Assembly: GCF_048128805.1 (NCBI RefSeq)
Contig: NC_135997.1
Span: 20,202,315-20,266,314 of the forward strand
Origin: Centroberyx gerrardi
Lineage: Eukaryota > Chordata > Actinopteri > Beryciformes > Berycidae
Reading direction: 5' to 3'
DNA: 64,000 nt
Below are positions 12,201 to 37,610 of the stretch, in pieces. Each line of letters opens with the position of its first letter. The stretch's first letter is position 1. Position numbers and translations under genes: made by a program. The notes under the pieces are model-generated. The model saw only the letters and a program-made list of their open reading frames with translations, was not told the origin of the DNA and did no database searches.

Positions 12201-13777
12201 TGCGCTGGAATATTGATTTTTTTTGGTTTACTATAACAAAATGAGTGTTGTATTGAAGCATTTTTTGTGACTATGCATTTTCAATATCAATTCATTAATT
12301 TATTAGCTAATAGTTGTTGTCGTAATAGATGTTCTACATTGTCAATATTTATTTTCATGCGCTTGTTAGCATTGCGTGCAGTTGCACATCACAAAGCAAC
12401 ACTCACAGCAGACCCCTTCATTTCACAAGTAAGCAATTTGGGCTGCTCATATTGACCAATTTGTTGGGTCATTGTATGTTTTTGTAATTCACAATTCAAT
12501 TTCCAAAGAACATGAGGTAAAACATTTTGTTGTTGTGCATGTTGTGTTGTGCATAGGAAGTCTGTAGTTACACTAGTGCTTTCCCACCTTTTGATTAGCA
12601 GATTGCATATCTTAAATATGCTTAAACCTGAGAAAACATGAACTAGAATACATTTTCAGATTCTGCCTGTTCACAAAAACGTCTTCATCTAGATGCATGT
12701 TTAAAGTCAGATGTGCAAAAAAAATGATGTAACTAGAGCCTAAATCCCTTTTCTCATTTGTCATTGTGTCCAGCCCCCCCACAGCTCTCTGTTCAGGAAG
12801 AGGAGGTTCCTTCTGAGCAGCAGCAGTGCGAGGAGAGGAGCAGCCCGGGCCACGAGGACCAAGAGCCTCCGCTGATTAAAGAAGAACAGGAGGAACTGTG
12901 GACCAGTCAGGCAGGCGAGCAGCTTCATGGGCTGGAGGAGGCTGATACCAAAGATTCCATGTTCAATATCGTTTATGTGCAGAGAAGTGAGGAAGACGGA
13001 AGGCGGTCCCCACATCAAAGCCAAACTGTGGAAAATAAAGAGGGAGAGCCTTTACCTAGCACCTCAACTGAACAGATGAAAGCAGAACCTGATGAAGAGG
13101 GCTGTGGTGCGTCAGAACCAACCAGTGACTGTCAGTCCTTTTCCTCACACCGCTCTGTAGTCGAGAGCGAAGATGGCGACAGTGATGACGACTGGAGAGA
13201 CAGCGGAGGACCTCAGTCGGGTCTAAAGAGAAAGAAAGCACAGCAAGCTGGAGAGACAGCAGAGAGACCATACAGCTGCAGCGTTTGCAACAAGAGCTTC
13301 AGGATTAAATCCATTCTGACGCGCCACATGAAGACGCACACGGGAGAGAAACCCTACAGTTGCAGTGTTTGCGGTAAAGGTTTTATTCAGCGGTCCTATC
13401 TGCAGACTCACATGAATTCTCACTCTGGACAGAAACCTTACACTTGTAGTTTCTGCGGCAGAGGATTCACCCAAGTTGGGAACATGAATGCCCACATAAG
13501 AATCCACACGGGAGAGAAACCTCACAGCTGCACAGACTGTGGTAAAAGTTTTAGAGAGAAAGCAGATCTTATCAAGCACACAATAATTCATACTGGTGAG
13601 AAACCATACAGTTGTACTATCTGTAATATAAAATTCAGCGCTCAGTCTAATCTGACACGTCACATGAAGACCCATTCAGGAGAAAGGCCATACAGTTGCG
13701 TTGTTTGTGGTAAAAGATTCATACGACGCTCCCATTTAAACATCCATATGAAGACTCATGCAGGAGAGAATCAGTAG
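9270..13777 (+). CDS. C2H2 zinc-finger protein with six fingers, two coding exons
   Basis: Coding exons are 9270-9435 and 12774-13777. The exon-1 donor leaves phase 1 and the cag acceptor at 12771-12773 restores the frame, giving about 389 aa. Exon 1 encodes a charged helical N-terminus (MFRTEKLKALVNERLKAAAE), a form common at the start of teleost C2H2 proteins. The next part is acidic and disordered, with the motif LIKEEQEELWTSQ. Six tandem fingers (CxxC...HxxxH) end the protein, joined by TGEKP, SGQKP or SGERP linkers, with a short tail AGENQ. It is expected to act in the nucleus as a sequence-specific DNA-binding regulator; target unknown. An in-frame ATG at 12758 lies in the intron and is not the start. 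The orthologue cannot be named because fish carry many such paralogues. Confidence 0.92.
10563..10625 (-). mobile_element. tRNA-like SINE head
   Basis: On the minus strand the sequence reads GAGGTGTCTCAGTGGTCTAA (A-box-like), then about 35 bases on GGGTTCAAAT (B box), the spacing of a pol III internal promoter. No acceptor stem can be folded, so it is a SINE head or tRNA relic and not a functional tRNA gene. Confidence 0.5.
12097..12225 (+). repeat. Dispersed repeat with a short hairpin (GAGCGAA...TTCGCTC)
   Basis: The segment starts with 7-bp inverted arms around 'ctgatgaagcaacatgcgaaacgcg', then an AT-rich tail. Phrases of the form 'tgatgaag...gaaacgcg' recur in fish interspersed repeats. 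The class is not assigned. Confidence 0.4.
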
Positions 13778-15053
13778 ACTGTTGTTCAATAATTTCTAAG
13801 CTAGAGCCTATGCAATGTTCTGCTCTACAATGGAGATCAACATCACATAACAATACATAACAATTTGTCACAGCAGACGTTAGGATGCTTGTATGAGGAC
13901 TTTGAGCATTTTTTATGCAACAAACCTTGTACCACGTCTTGTCTATAAGTCATTGCTGTATGATAATTACTAAGCACCACAATTTGGTGCTTCCAGTCAA
14001 ATCGCATCAGTTCTGTTAAATGAATATGTCACTGGAGGAAACACTATCAGTGTTGCTGCATTCAGCTTGCCTTGAGTTTGGTTAAACGACTAATCATTTA
14101 TGTGCATGGCTATTGGTTGCATGCCAGACAGACAACCCACTCAAACCTAACTCAAAACAGCAAACTCTGGGTTAGCAATCTGTTTTAGCGATCTAGCTAG
14201 ATTGCTATAACAGAGACAGCAAGTCGCCTGCACCAAGTCATTTCAGTGCTTTCAATACAAAGTATTGAAAGCTTGCACTGATTACCTGAACATGTTGCGG
14301 TACTCTGTAGTACTGACCTCATTCGATCGGTGCTAAAACAGTACTGACCATCGGTACTCTGCCCTGTATTGGAAATTTCCAAACAGGCCTAGCCATAGCC
14401 AGCATGTTTTCATAGAAAATCACTAAATAAGTTAATAACAAGGGGCAATACAGTAAATTTCTCCACATATTATTTGAGTTTGATACAGTCTCCAAATTTT
14501 TGTTTTGTGTTGATTCACTCAAACAAGACATTGACCCCCTAGAAATCTAGTAGGGGTCCAATTCGATCCCCTCCAAAATCATCCTGCTTCAAATTCTGCT
14601 TGTACTAGTTCTCCAGTGTTCATATCAATTTGTCAGTAGTTGTTAGCAAATATTTCTGCCACTTACTGGTTATCACAATGATTTTATCATGACATGTTTT
14701 GCCAAATCTTTTAAACTGTTCCAGTAAGTGACTCCAATAAGATGTTACTCTGGTTAGTTTAGGTCTATTTGAGTCTATATTTCAGAATGAAATCTGTGGT
14801 GAATATAATGTCTATTTGATAACTGAAGATATTTAAATGCATAATGCATAATTATTTTTAAAACAACATTACTATCATTTACATACATTAAATTGTTAAT
14901 GATGTTGTGAATTTCACTGTCCTACACATTCAGTGCTTTTAAGTAAGCTTATATATTCTCTGGGTGCTATCAGTTTTATAAGATTTTCATGGTGCTGTAT
15001 TTACGCTGAAAATGTTTTTTATCTTTTTCTTTTTTTTCTTTCTGTTTTTTTAA

Positions 15054-15059
15054 AATAAA
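15054..15059 (+). terminator. Candidate poly(A) signal of the zinc-finger gene
   Basis: This is an AATAAA on the coding strand about 1.3 kb after the stop codon, following a T-rich stretch. It is a plausible but unproven 3' end. Confidence 0.35.
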
Positions 15060-16134
15060 CCTACAAATATATTACATGGGTGTAACAAGCTTTGTAACTA
15101 AATCCATCACTCACTTTATATTTGTTGCTATGTTGTGTATGGAGAGCCTTACACAGGTATTATTAATATTATTATTAACTTTTAATATAGATGACGTAAA
15201 GCTGCAATGAGTTTCCAGGAAATCTCCACCTCTGGAAACTGGGATTATTGCTAGCAACTGTAATGTGAAAATGAATCTGCACATTCCATGATGAACAGGA
15301 CAAAGCAAGTTCAATGACCGACTTTTCACACAGGCACTTAATCTATGAATCTCTTTCATTTCATGATAACGTTTTATTTCCATGCATAAAATCTTACAGT
15401 GCAGCTTTCATACAGTGGGTAACTCTGACATGGAAACAATATGCTGCTCTGTGATATATTCAATAACAAAATCTCCCAATAGGTTTCTGAGAAATAATCC
15501 ACTAAATACACAATTAGCCTACCGAAGGTGTTGTGGGCCTAATTCAACATAACATCTGTAATGAGAAAAGTGTCCACTTGATAACCCCAATGACAAACCA
15601 GCTCTCACCCAACCTCCTTTTCCTCTAACATTCGCACTTGGTTTATACACAGGTGCTCACTCAAATCTTGTACTTGAAAATTCATGTGGAGGAATTGTGT
15701 ATAAAAATTGTAAAAGTAAAAGAACATTTCAATCCTTCATTGCCAGAAGGCTCAACATTACAAGTGATGATTGTACATGCTATCTTTTAATTGACTTGAC
15801 TTGAGTGTTAGTCACAACACCACAGCACAGCTTTGGTTGTATGAGCAGTAGGCATTCTACGCAATAAAAATTCAATCAAAGCAAAATTCTCTCTGTTCAG
15901 TTCTGGCAGAATGTGTCTATTTGCAAACAAACTATTCAAGCAAGGCCAAGCTATTCTCTACACTGAGCTGTCCTACTTTCAATTGACATTCTTTTAGATT
16001 TTTTCTTATATTATTGAGTTAGACATAACTGTTTTGAAAAGACCTCAGTGTAGACTAGTGCAGCAGATTCTAACTCAATCACAGTTCAGCTATTCAGTTA
16101 GGACTGTAAACTGAATGACAAGCTTGTTTCAGTG

Positions 16135-16466
16135 TGGGGGACATAGAAGAGAAACCATACAGCTGCAGCATCTGTGGCAAAACATTAAATTTGATTAAAG
16201 ACTCTAAACACTCATGAGGACTCGCACAGGAGAAAAAAACATCCAGCTGCAGGGTTTGTGGGAAATAATTCAACTGAATTGGAGAAATTAACAACACATG
16301 AGCACTCGTATAGGAGAGAATTTGCTTCTATTTCCTTCTTATCAACAATTCTTTTTTTTCCTGAAAAGAGCAGTTTAAAGAACACGATGCAAGCAGAAGA
16401 GAAACCATACAGCTGCTGTCATTTACACAAAGGGCACATGACAATTCACATGACATGGACACATTA
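16135..16466 (+). pseudogene. Decayed C2H2 zinc-finger array
   Basis: Pieces of fingers are recognisable but broken. One piece reads EKPYSCSICGKTLNLIKDSK and is stopped before the second histidine. An RTGEKK-like linker follows, then SSCRVCGK ending in a stop, a THEHS fragment, and after about 80 bases EEKPYSCCHLHKG...HMTIHM. Stops and frame changes separate them. The phrase 'gagaaaccatacagctgc' matches the intact gene 2.4 kb upstream, so this is probably a dead tandem paralogue. Confidence 0.8.
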
Positions 16467-18248
16467 GAAAGTTCATACAATCTTAAGAGAAATGGGTGCA
16501 AGTGCCATTGTTTTGCACTAATGATGCTAACAAATGGCAAAACAGGGTACTTTTTATCTGTGGAGATTTATCTGTTAGTTGCGATCTCGATGTGGGACTT
16601 TACTGACACTGTTCAACTCTCAGTGCTGAATATCCGAAACTAAATGTATATCCACATATGAATTAGTTTTATTATTTATATCCAAATATCCCAAACTTCA
16701 GAAATAAATAACGTATTACAAAGAACAGGCTGCATTTTCATTATCACAAAGCCCAGACTCTTTTTTTCAACTGACAGAGCTGTATTGTGTGCAATAACTA
16801 TTTTGGCTATTCAGAAAGGAGGCAAAGTGCATGTTTCTTACAAGCAAACTAGCCTAATTCAGTTAATCCAGTAAAAGACCTATAGACTACCACTAAGAAC
16901 AGACAGGGACATATTTCATCTATAGAATGTTTTATTAAATTGTCACCAAATGCAACATCGGATCATTTCAACAAATCTATAAACCTATTCGGTGTTTGTG
17001 CATAACAAGCAGTGTCAATTGAAAGTGGCAGAATACAAAAGAACTTGCAGCATCAGGGGAAACATCAAGAAGCAAACTTTCCATAAAATCCCCAAAATCT
17101 AATCTAATAATTTAATTGTCCCCTGAAGTGCAAAAGAGAGTCTAAAATACAAACCCTTTAGAAAAAGATGAAGTGGGTTTATAATTATTCTCCGTAAGGA
17201 ACACGTTGCACTTGTTCTTCTGCAATATTCTAATAGTTTAGCTAGCGTAAGGCAACACTGATTAGCGCCCCCGGAGGACTGTGGTGGAGAAGAAACATTA
17301 CACCGGGGCGGACTGCTTTCTGCCCCAGAGCTTCCAGCCCGCGGTCACGACATCGCGAACACGCGCAGGTTTACTGCTACCGCAGGGCAGAGAGAGAAGG
17401 CGCTTCAGCACAAAAAATACAGACTGCGGCACTTCTTGTCCAGAAACTTCCCACATTCTATTGTTTATCACTATTCCAAATAAGTGTATTAGTTTTTCCA
17501 GCTTGACACACCACTGTCCTTGTCTAAAGCTTCTGACTGCCACATCTGCTGCCTCACAGGATATATCACCTGCTGACTCCTCTATAACAAGAGACCATGA
17601 TACTGTATATTAAACATAACCGGTTATGCTAATTAACTGAACTAATTAGATGCCACCATGATGACATAATGTCCCGCATACCATGTACCATGGTGGTGCG
17701 ACAGAAAGTTCACCAGGAGCTCTGTCAGCAGGGTCACATATCAAATACGTCATATAATTATGGTTTAATATCACAATGATTATCATCATTATTATTTAAT
17801 ATCATAACATGATGGGTTACAGCTTTCAGGTTCTACAAACAACTCATCATTTGCCAAACAGTAGCAGTTTGAAAAATCATTTTTTTTTATTTCATTACTT
17901 TGAAAAATCTTCCCAAGAAAAACAAAACTGTCGGGAGCTCACTGTACAACCAAGGTACAGGAACCAGAAAAAGGTAGAAAGAAAGAACAAATTCAGCTGC
18001 TGATACAGAAAAACACCTTTTTAAATTGCCACTTCTGTCTGTTTTTCAGTCTTTTGGGTTTTGTAGAACATCCACCAGCCTCCACTCCATATGAAAAAAG
18101 TGCGCCACAAGAAATAGACTTGATAGGGCTTCATATCGGTGAGGAGCAGACAGCAGCCAAGGCAGCGCTCCAAACTACAGCCAAAAACAAAGCTGCATAG
18201 ATCATGTGAAGAGGTGTCACTCTGGCCCTAAATTAAATATCTTGTAAT

Positions 18249-18320
18249 TACATTACATTGCATTACGTCATTTAGCAGACGATTTTGTCCAAAGCGACTT
18301 ACAATAGTACATTTTGTCAA
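18249..18320. repeat. Common teleost dispersed repeat end
   Basis: The phrase 'acattacattgcattacgtcatttagcagacg...ccaaagcgacttacaata' matches a very frequent interspersed motif of fish genomes, recognised from memory. A hairpin (18356-18462) lies directly beside it and may belong to the same element. Confidence 0.6.
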
Positions 18321-18355
18321 CAGTAGTGAAATTACGTGTTCTGTTCTGCAATATT

Positions 18356-18462
18356 AAAATCATTCCACTGACGTTTTGGCCCGCAAAGGCAGATTGTAAA
18401 GAATATAATGGCTTACATTCTGATGCAGGCCTTTGTGGGCAAAACGACAATGGAATGATATT
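18356..18462. repeat. Long hairpin (about 34-bp arms, about 36-nt loop)
   Basis: The left arm (about 18356-18391) and right arm (about 18427-18462) are near-perfect reverse complements sharing ATCATTCCA, CGTTTTG and CAAAGGC, with about four mismatches and one 1-nt bulge. The size resembles a pre-miRNA or a small palindromic MITE. Confidence 0.7.
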
Positions 18463-19359
18463 AACTGTGTAGAAAAAATAAATACATTTATATTGTGAGC
18501 AGAGTGATGCCTCTTCACTTGATCTGATGGAGCAGAGCAGTCAGCGAGCACAGGGCCGTTAAAGTGTGAATCATAATGAAGAAATTCATGGTAATCAAAC
18601 GGCAAGATGTCTAATCAACACTACTGGTCAGGTGCCGATAGAGAGAGAAAAGAAAAAAGACGATGTGCAGCAAATGAAAGGTATGATATTGCGCCAAGGA
18701 GGAATAAATGTGTAAAAAGTTATATAAAGCTAGTTTTCATGACTGTCAACAACAAAAGGTCAAAAGCTTTGTTGCCACTGCTTCCAAAAAGCACAGACAT
18801 CTGTCCGTCAGTTATGTAAAGACAATACTTTGTCTATTTGCCTCAGTGTCCTGTATGCTTGTAAGTATGTAATCTTTCTCTATTACAGCACTATATTTTT
18901 TTCGTCTGTGCTGATTTTTAAAATGGCAAGGTAGGTTAGGCCTAGTTGTTTTGCAGCTAAACTTAATTCTTCACCATATTGGATGGCTTGCATCTTGTCT
19001 GAAACGTTTCTTTGCATGGCTCATTATCCTACCGTAATGGAACAGGTACTGTGTTGGCTTTTTGTATGTCCTTTATAATTAACATCTTTTCAAGCTAAAG
19101 CCAGTCAGTGTTGTAGCAGGGCTTGGAGAAAAAGCACACTTGACTCTTAAAAATGACCAGTGCACCCAAAAAATAAATGACTAGAAACCAGATAATATCA
19201 GTGCAGTTAGTTGGAAGGAAAATACAACTAGCCTACATAAAACACTGTAATTCGAAGACGGAAGTTATTATTATTGTTATTGTATTATTATTAATGAGAA
19301 ACAGGCGAAACTAGATAGATTGGCTGAAAGCCTGCTGTAACCAACACATAAAGTCTGAT

Positions 19360-20040
19360 CTGTCACTTAGCACCTGTGTTAGGGGGTTGTTTTCGTGGAC
19401 CCAAATGCAGACACGGACTATTGGTAGGAGAGAAAGGAAAAAGGTTTATTGGAGGTTGGAATTGGGTGTAGTGGGATGAAGGCAGCAGGTCGGAGTAGAG
19501 GAGATGATCCGGACTGGGCTGGCTGACAAGCAGATGAGCAGGCGGGTTAACAGGCGAGCGGACAGGCTGGCTGGGGCTCGGGCAGATGTGTGGCGGGCAG
19601 GCGGACAGGCAGGAAAGCTGAGAGACTGGCAGGTGTGGCGTGGGCAGGCGGAGAGACTCACAGGGAAATCCTGGACGCAGGAGAAATACGATCAAACGTG
19701 CCGAACTAGATACACAAGAATTGCCCAGACATGAAAATGCAGAGCGACCGAGAGTGTGTCTACCACGGAGTTGGTGGAACTATCTGGCGACGAATGGAAG
19801 GCAAGCCGGGGTAGATATACTGGTGGTGATGATAGGAAGCAGGTGAGCAGACGAGCAGACCGGTGATGAGCTGATTGCAGGCAGCCGAGCTGGGAGCCAG
19901 GAGAACAGGGAAGGGAGACCACGCCCACACACAAACAAAACATGGACAGGGAGAGAGACCGACAGGGGAGCACTAGGAACACAAGGAAGGGGAAACACAA
20001 GGAAAACATAAGGGCCAGGCAGGGACCATGACAACCTGAG
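19360..20040. repeat. Unclassified dispersed-repeat-like segment with CAGGCGG-type minisatellite
   Basis: It begins near 'gttttcgtggacccaaatgc', a phrase seen in repetitive fish DNA, and ends near 'gggaccatgacaacc'. The middle (about 19530-19680) is a degenerate short tandem repeat of CAGGC/GGACAGG units. No terminal repeats or coding capacity were found. Confidence 0.4.
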
Positions 20041-20782
20041 TCATTCTTTCTTTATTTTCAGATAGCCTTTTAAAAAGTTACTAGAAATGAGTATTGCAGA
20101 GCTGTTTTTTGAAAAAATGTCCTCCTGCAGAGCATGCCCCCAGACCCCAGTAGTCAAATCTGTCCCCCCCCCCAAAGGCCAACTGCTTCCTACGCCCATG
20201 GCCTCAACAATGGAGGTTTAATGGAGCCAGCAGTGTAAGTCCTCCCTTTAGTGTAGCTAAGTGTTTGTTTACACTAGTCTGAAACTCGGTTAAGAAAATC
20301 GTTATTCATATATATTTCAGTTAACTTGTGTTGATGTGAGGGTTATTGAAAAAGAAATAGATAAGATTTTTTTATGGCATCATTATGATAAAATCTGTGA
20401 TGGGTATATGACTTGCTATTCAATAAAAGCAGTAGAAAAGACAATTCAATATAGGAATACTGGTAAAAATATATATATATATTTTTTTAATAATTCTACT
20501 GAAGAGGGAAACATTGTGGAAATGGAGAGCCAAACTTTGAATGTTTATTGGTTAGCCTCAGGCCAAAATCAGGTCTGATATATAATCACTGGCCAACCTG
20601 ATGCTGCTTGGTAATATTTCAAGGACTGTAGATAGAAACAATTAACACTTGAGTAAATGAAGGTAAAGTATATTGAATGCAGGTCTCTAAGATAAATGAA
20701 TAATTACCATCCCATCATGCTAAGGGTCATTTAATAAAATGCAAGGCAGACTCAGTTGCAGGTTGCAGTTGAGAACAATGAC

Positions 20783-20905
20783 TAAGATAAGATAAGATAT
20801 CACTTTATTAATCCCCTTGGGTAAATTCGGGTGCCACAGCAGCAACTGGCAGAACAGTACCAGGGAAAAATAAGTACAGAAGATAATAAAGAGAAGAAGT
20901 AATAA
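20783..20905 (-). mobile_element. Non-LTR retrotransposon 3' end (Rex/Babar-like)
   Basis: On the plus strand a short (GATAA)n run is followed by 'cactttattaatccccttgggtaaattcgggtgcc'. This is the reversed form of the widespread fish LINE tail that ends in a short tandem repeat. Only the 3' end is present. The family name is from memory and tentative. Confidence 0.55.
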
Positions 20906-21339
20906 GATAAAAAATAAAGGTGATAACTAATGACGTTGGCATGTAATTCTGAGAGAAAGCAACACTTGACCAGCTCTTTAATTGTGTAGGATGCATTTTC
21001 CTGACACGGTTTAGGTCTGCTGACCCCCTTAGAGGACAAGGTAACTGCCAATAAATACAATTAATTCTGAGTGATCATGTCCATCCTCTGGTAAAGCAAT
21101 GGATAATTAACTTAATGGAATAATAATAAATGTCCAAGCTCGTTTTAATTTATGTGAAACGTGAAAACTGGCCTATATCCTAGTTCCTCCCAATAAAACC
21201 TTGTTCGACATCAGTTTTGTTGCCAACAACAAACAAGTAATTAAAGTCAATAAAGAATGTTGTTTTATATAGAAATTGAAACTGTGTTGTGTTTAATTCA
21301 ATACACTCTGATTATAATATAGTTTTGTTTACAAAAAAA

Positions 21340-21832
21340 TCCATATGGAGCGGTCAAGCCAGGGTCAGCGCTCTCTCACTGAGGTTTGCCAACAGCAGAG
21401 GGCGACATGACGCTTCCCGTCCTGTGCTAAAAAAAAAAAACAGTGTTGGCGGAAATCAGGCGGAACTGCGCTCTCTGATGTCACTTCCGTTGCGCGAAGC
21501 TGGAAGTTTGGCGCCGCGGACCGTCAGCTTTGTTTTGAAACGGGATGAGATAGCTAAAAGATTATGAAGAAGAAGTCTCGTAACATCGAACCAGTCGGTA
21601 GTTTTGCGGAAAAGCAACACTGGTGGTGACGGGTCTCCGAGTTGTGGAAATGCGGGATCGTTTGTTAACCAAAATAATTACATTTGGCCAGGCAGCCGTT
21701 GTTGATGCCCGTACGAGCCTTCCGTTCAGCCACGGTACGACGTCTGCGGTCTGTTAGCTTTAGGCTAACAACCGGCATAGCTCTTTACCGCCGACACCTC
21801 TGGTAAACAAACCGGCGGTGTAGATAACCACC
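21340..21832 (+). promoter_or_regulatory. dna2 promoter and 5' UTR region
   Basis: This GC-richer stretch holds a TGATGTCA (CRE-like, 21476-21483), a CACTTCCG ETS-type site right after it and a TTTGGCGC E2F consensus at 21507-21514. E2F plus ETS sites fit an S-phase replication gene. There is no obvious TATA box, and the exact start site is unknown. The start codon at 21833 follows ACCACC, a near-ideal Kozak context. Confidence 0.55.
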
Positions 21833-35492
<13,660 letters not shown>

Positions 35493-37425
35493 TGAAAGAC
35501 TACTCGGCATGTGCCTGTGACGGCATCTCAGGTCACCTATCTGACAGTGTAGCAGCCAGTTTAGTTGTTTGACTCCTCAACAGGACAGCACACTGATGAA
35601 GGATGAAGGACTGACTTTAGTGTCACAAATTGATTGTGATTAATTATATCACCTGAAAATGACTTACCCTTTGTTGCCATAAGTGCCAGTTGTCCACAAC
35701 CAACAGTTCAGAAACAGTCATAGAACCAACACCTTAAAATCAGATGAGATTATTTTAACAGTCCACACAGGGAATCTTTTTCTTTCACTTAATATATACA
35801 TTTGGTTTAGTTTAATTTGGGACAAAAATGGCTCTAGGCAACACAGACTAAGATAAACGGAAGGCCAAAGGCTAAAAATAACATTCCAATAGAATATGTG
35901 GACTTTCAGATTAACAGGTTCTACCCCTGATTTGTACTACACTGTGTTGGGACATTGTGTATTTTTTTTAATTGATTGATTTTACAGTAGAATCGTTATT
36001 ATCCAAAGCCTTCAGAAATGGAGGTTGTTTAGCAGCCTTAAATTGACATATTGAAAATGAAATATTCAGAGGAGAGCACAAAGATGTGTTGACTTTTTAA
36101 ACTTAATCTTATTCAGAATATGAAATGCGCTGCTGCATTCATGTATCAGCCAGGACATTCAAATAGCAATGCGAGTATCTTTTACCAAGGCCACATTTTT
36201 GTTTGTGTTAGACTGGTCGTTTTGGATGTCTTGAGTTTCAGCTGAACAATGTTCTGTTGCATTTATGGAAGTGTCTTGCATTCAAGGGACACAAATTGAA
36301 AGACCTCATACACTGAATCCCACCACAGTTAGTGGTGCTGGAAATCCTCAGACTGAACTTTAATGAGCTATGTAAGCTAGAGTCCTTGAGGCTACAACAA
36401 CTTATGTGATTGTATGTTCTGTTGATTTATTTTAAATGTAACACACTTGAATCATTCCAGTTTTAGAAGTATCAGTAGTTAATGTCAATGCTGTGAAACA
36501 CACACACCCCTCTTAGAAAAACTGAATTCATGGGAGTGAGATGCTATAGCTGGACCACACTAACTTTAACTTTAGGCCTACAGCTACAGTGGATTGAACA
36601 CACACTGGTGTGTCATGGTACAGACCGTCAAACCTCGACTAGATGCACTCAGAATCAGAGAGGATGACAGGACAGTTGTCGTGTATCATCATTTCTTATT
36701 CAGTGGATCGACTGCAGATCACCAGACCTCAGCTAGATGTACTGATTGAGTTAGAATAGAAAGGTGTATTGGTTTATCACGGTACTTCATTGTAATCCTG
36801 TGATTGAACTTCACTGCCCTACAAAGGTACAGTAAATAAATTGGTCTAAAATGCCATATTACAGAAAAACAAATGTAGAAATAATTTGACGCTGCTTCCT
36901 AAAGTCTTAATTTATGGCAAAAACATTACAAAGGACACTTCCTGGTATCATGATAACCAATTATAGCTGTTTTCTAGACTACCAGACCTCAATTAGAAAA
37001 AATGTATTCTGTTCAAATCATTTGGCAGGTGAAAACTGAAGATGCTGATTGATTTTTTTTTTAAAATTCCATTCACTACTGTGACCACTGCACTGCAGAT
37101 GCATCCCAGCCACCAGGCTGCCTGTCATTCTACCTCTCATCCATTTGATTTCCAACACTGGCTCTGTGTTCACATTTCTGTTTGTTTGTTTGTTTGTATG
37201 TTTTTTAACTTTTATATTGTCATTTTTGCAATTTCCTTATGTGAATAAATAATGTAAATTCTAACAAATTCTAATAAGTTCTTTCCTTCATGTAGTAAGT
37301 TGGCAGGCTGAATGATACTTTGACATTAGATTGACCAGTCTGGACAGCAGTCAGTCTGTTTCACTTTTATTTAGGCCGTCTCATTTTGGCAAATGGTGTC
37401 CCGCAGTTTGTGTGCATGTGACCGT
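35493..37425. other. dna2 3' UTR and intergenic tail-to-tail gap to pbld
   Basis: No further gene. Candidate poly(A) signals are AATAAA at 36835-36840 and 37244-37249 (+ strand, dna2) and TTTATT at 37367-37372 (AATAAA on the minus strand, pbld, about 55 bases after its stop). A short phrase 'acctcgactagatgcact' recurs in degenerate form at about 36631, 36722 and 36977. Confidence 0.6.
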
Positions 37426-37538
37426 CTATAGTGTGATCGTTCCCTGCAGTACGGTGACGGTCTGTCCAGCTATGTTGATTCTCCCATCATCCCTCACTTC
37501 TAGTTCCAGCTCCCCGCCTCGACTGGAGCACTGGTAAG

Positions 37539-37610
<72 letters not shown>

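Larger units (their letters stand above)
9436..12773 (+). other. Intron 1 of the zinc-finger gene
   Basis: No exon is seen inside. It holds a 16-bp near-perfect inverted repeat with YY1-like ATGGCG arms (9631-9679), a C-run at about 10327, a minus-strand tRNA-like SINE head (about 10563-10625) and a dispersed repeat around 12097-12225. The rest is AT-rich with no recognisable element. Confidence 0.7.
13778..21832. other. Zinc-finger gene 3' UTR, then repeat-rich intergenic region before dna2
   Basis: Apart from entries listed separately (zinc-finger remnant, hairpin, dispersed repeats, LINE tail), I see no gene. A candidate poly(A) signal AATAAA lies at 15054-15059. The last 500 bases are GC-richer and form the dna2 promoter and 5' UTR. 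Confidence 0.65.

Noticed and set aside
12758..12773. ATG at 12758 as start of the zinc-finger protein
   Set aside because: It precedes the splice acceptor. The upstream exon with a typical fish N-terminus joins in frame at 12774.
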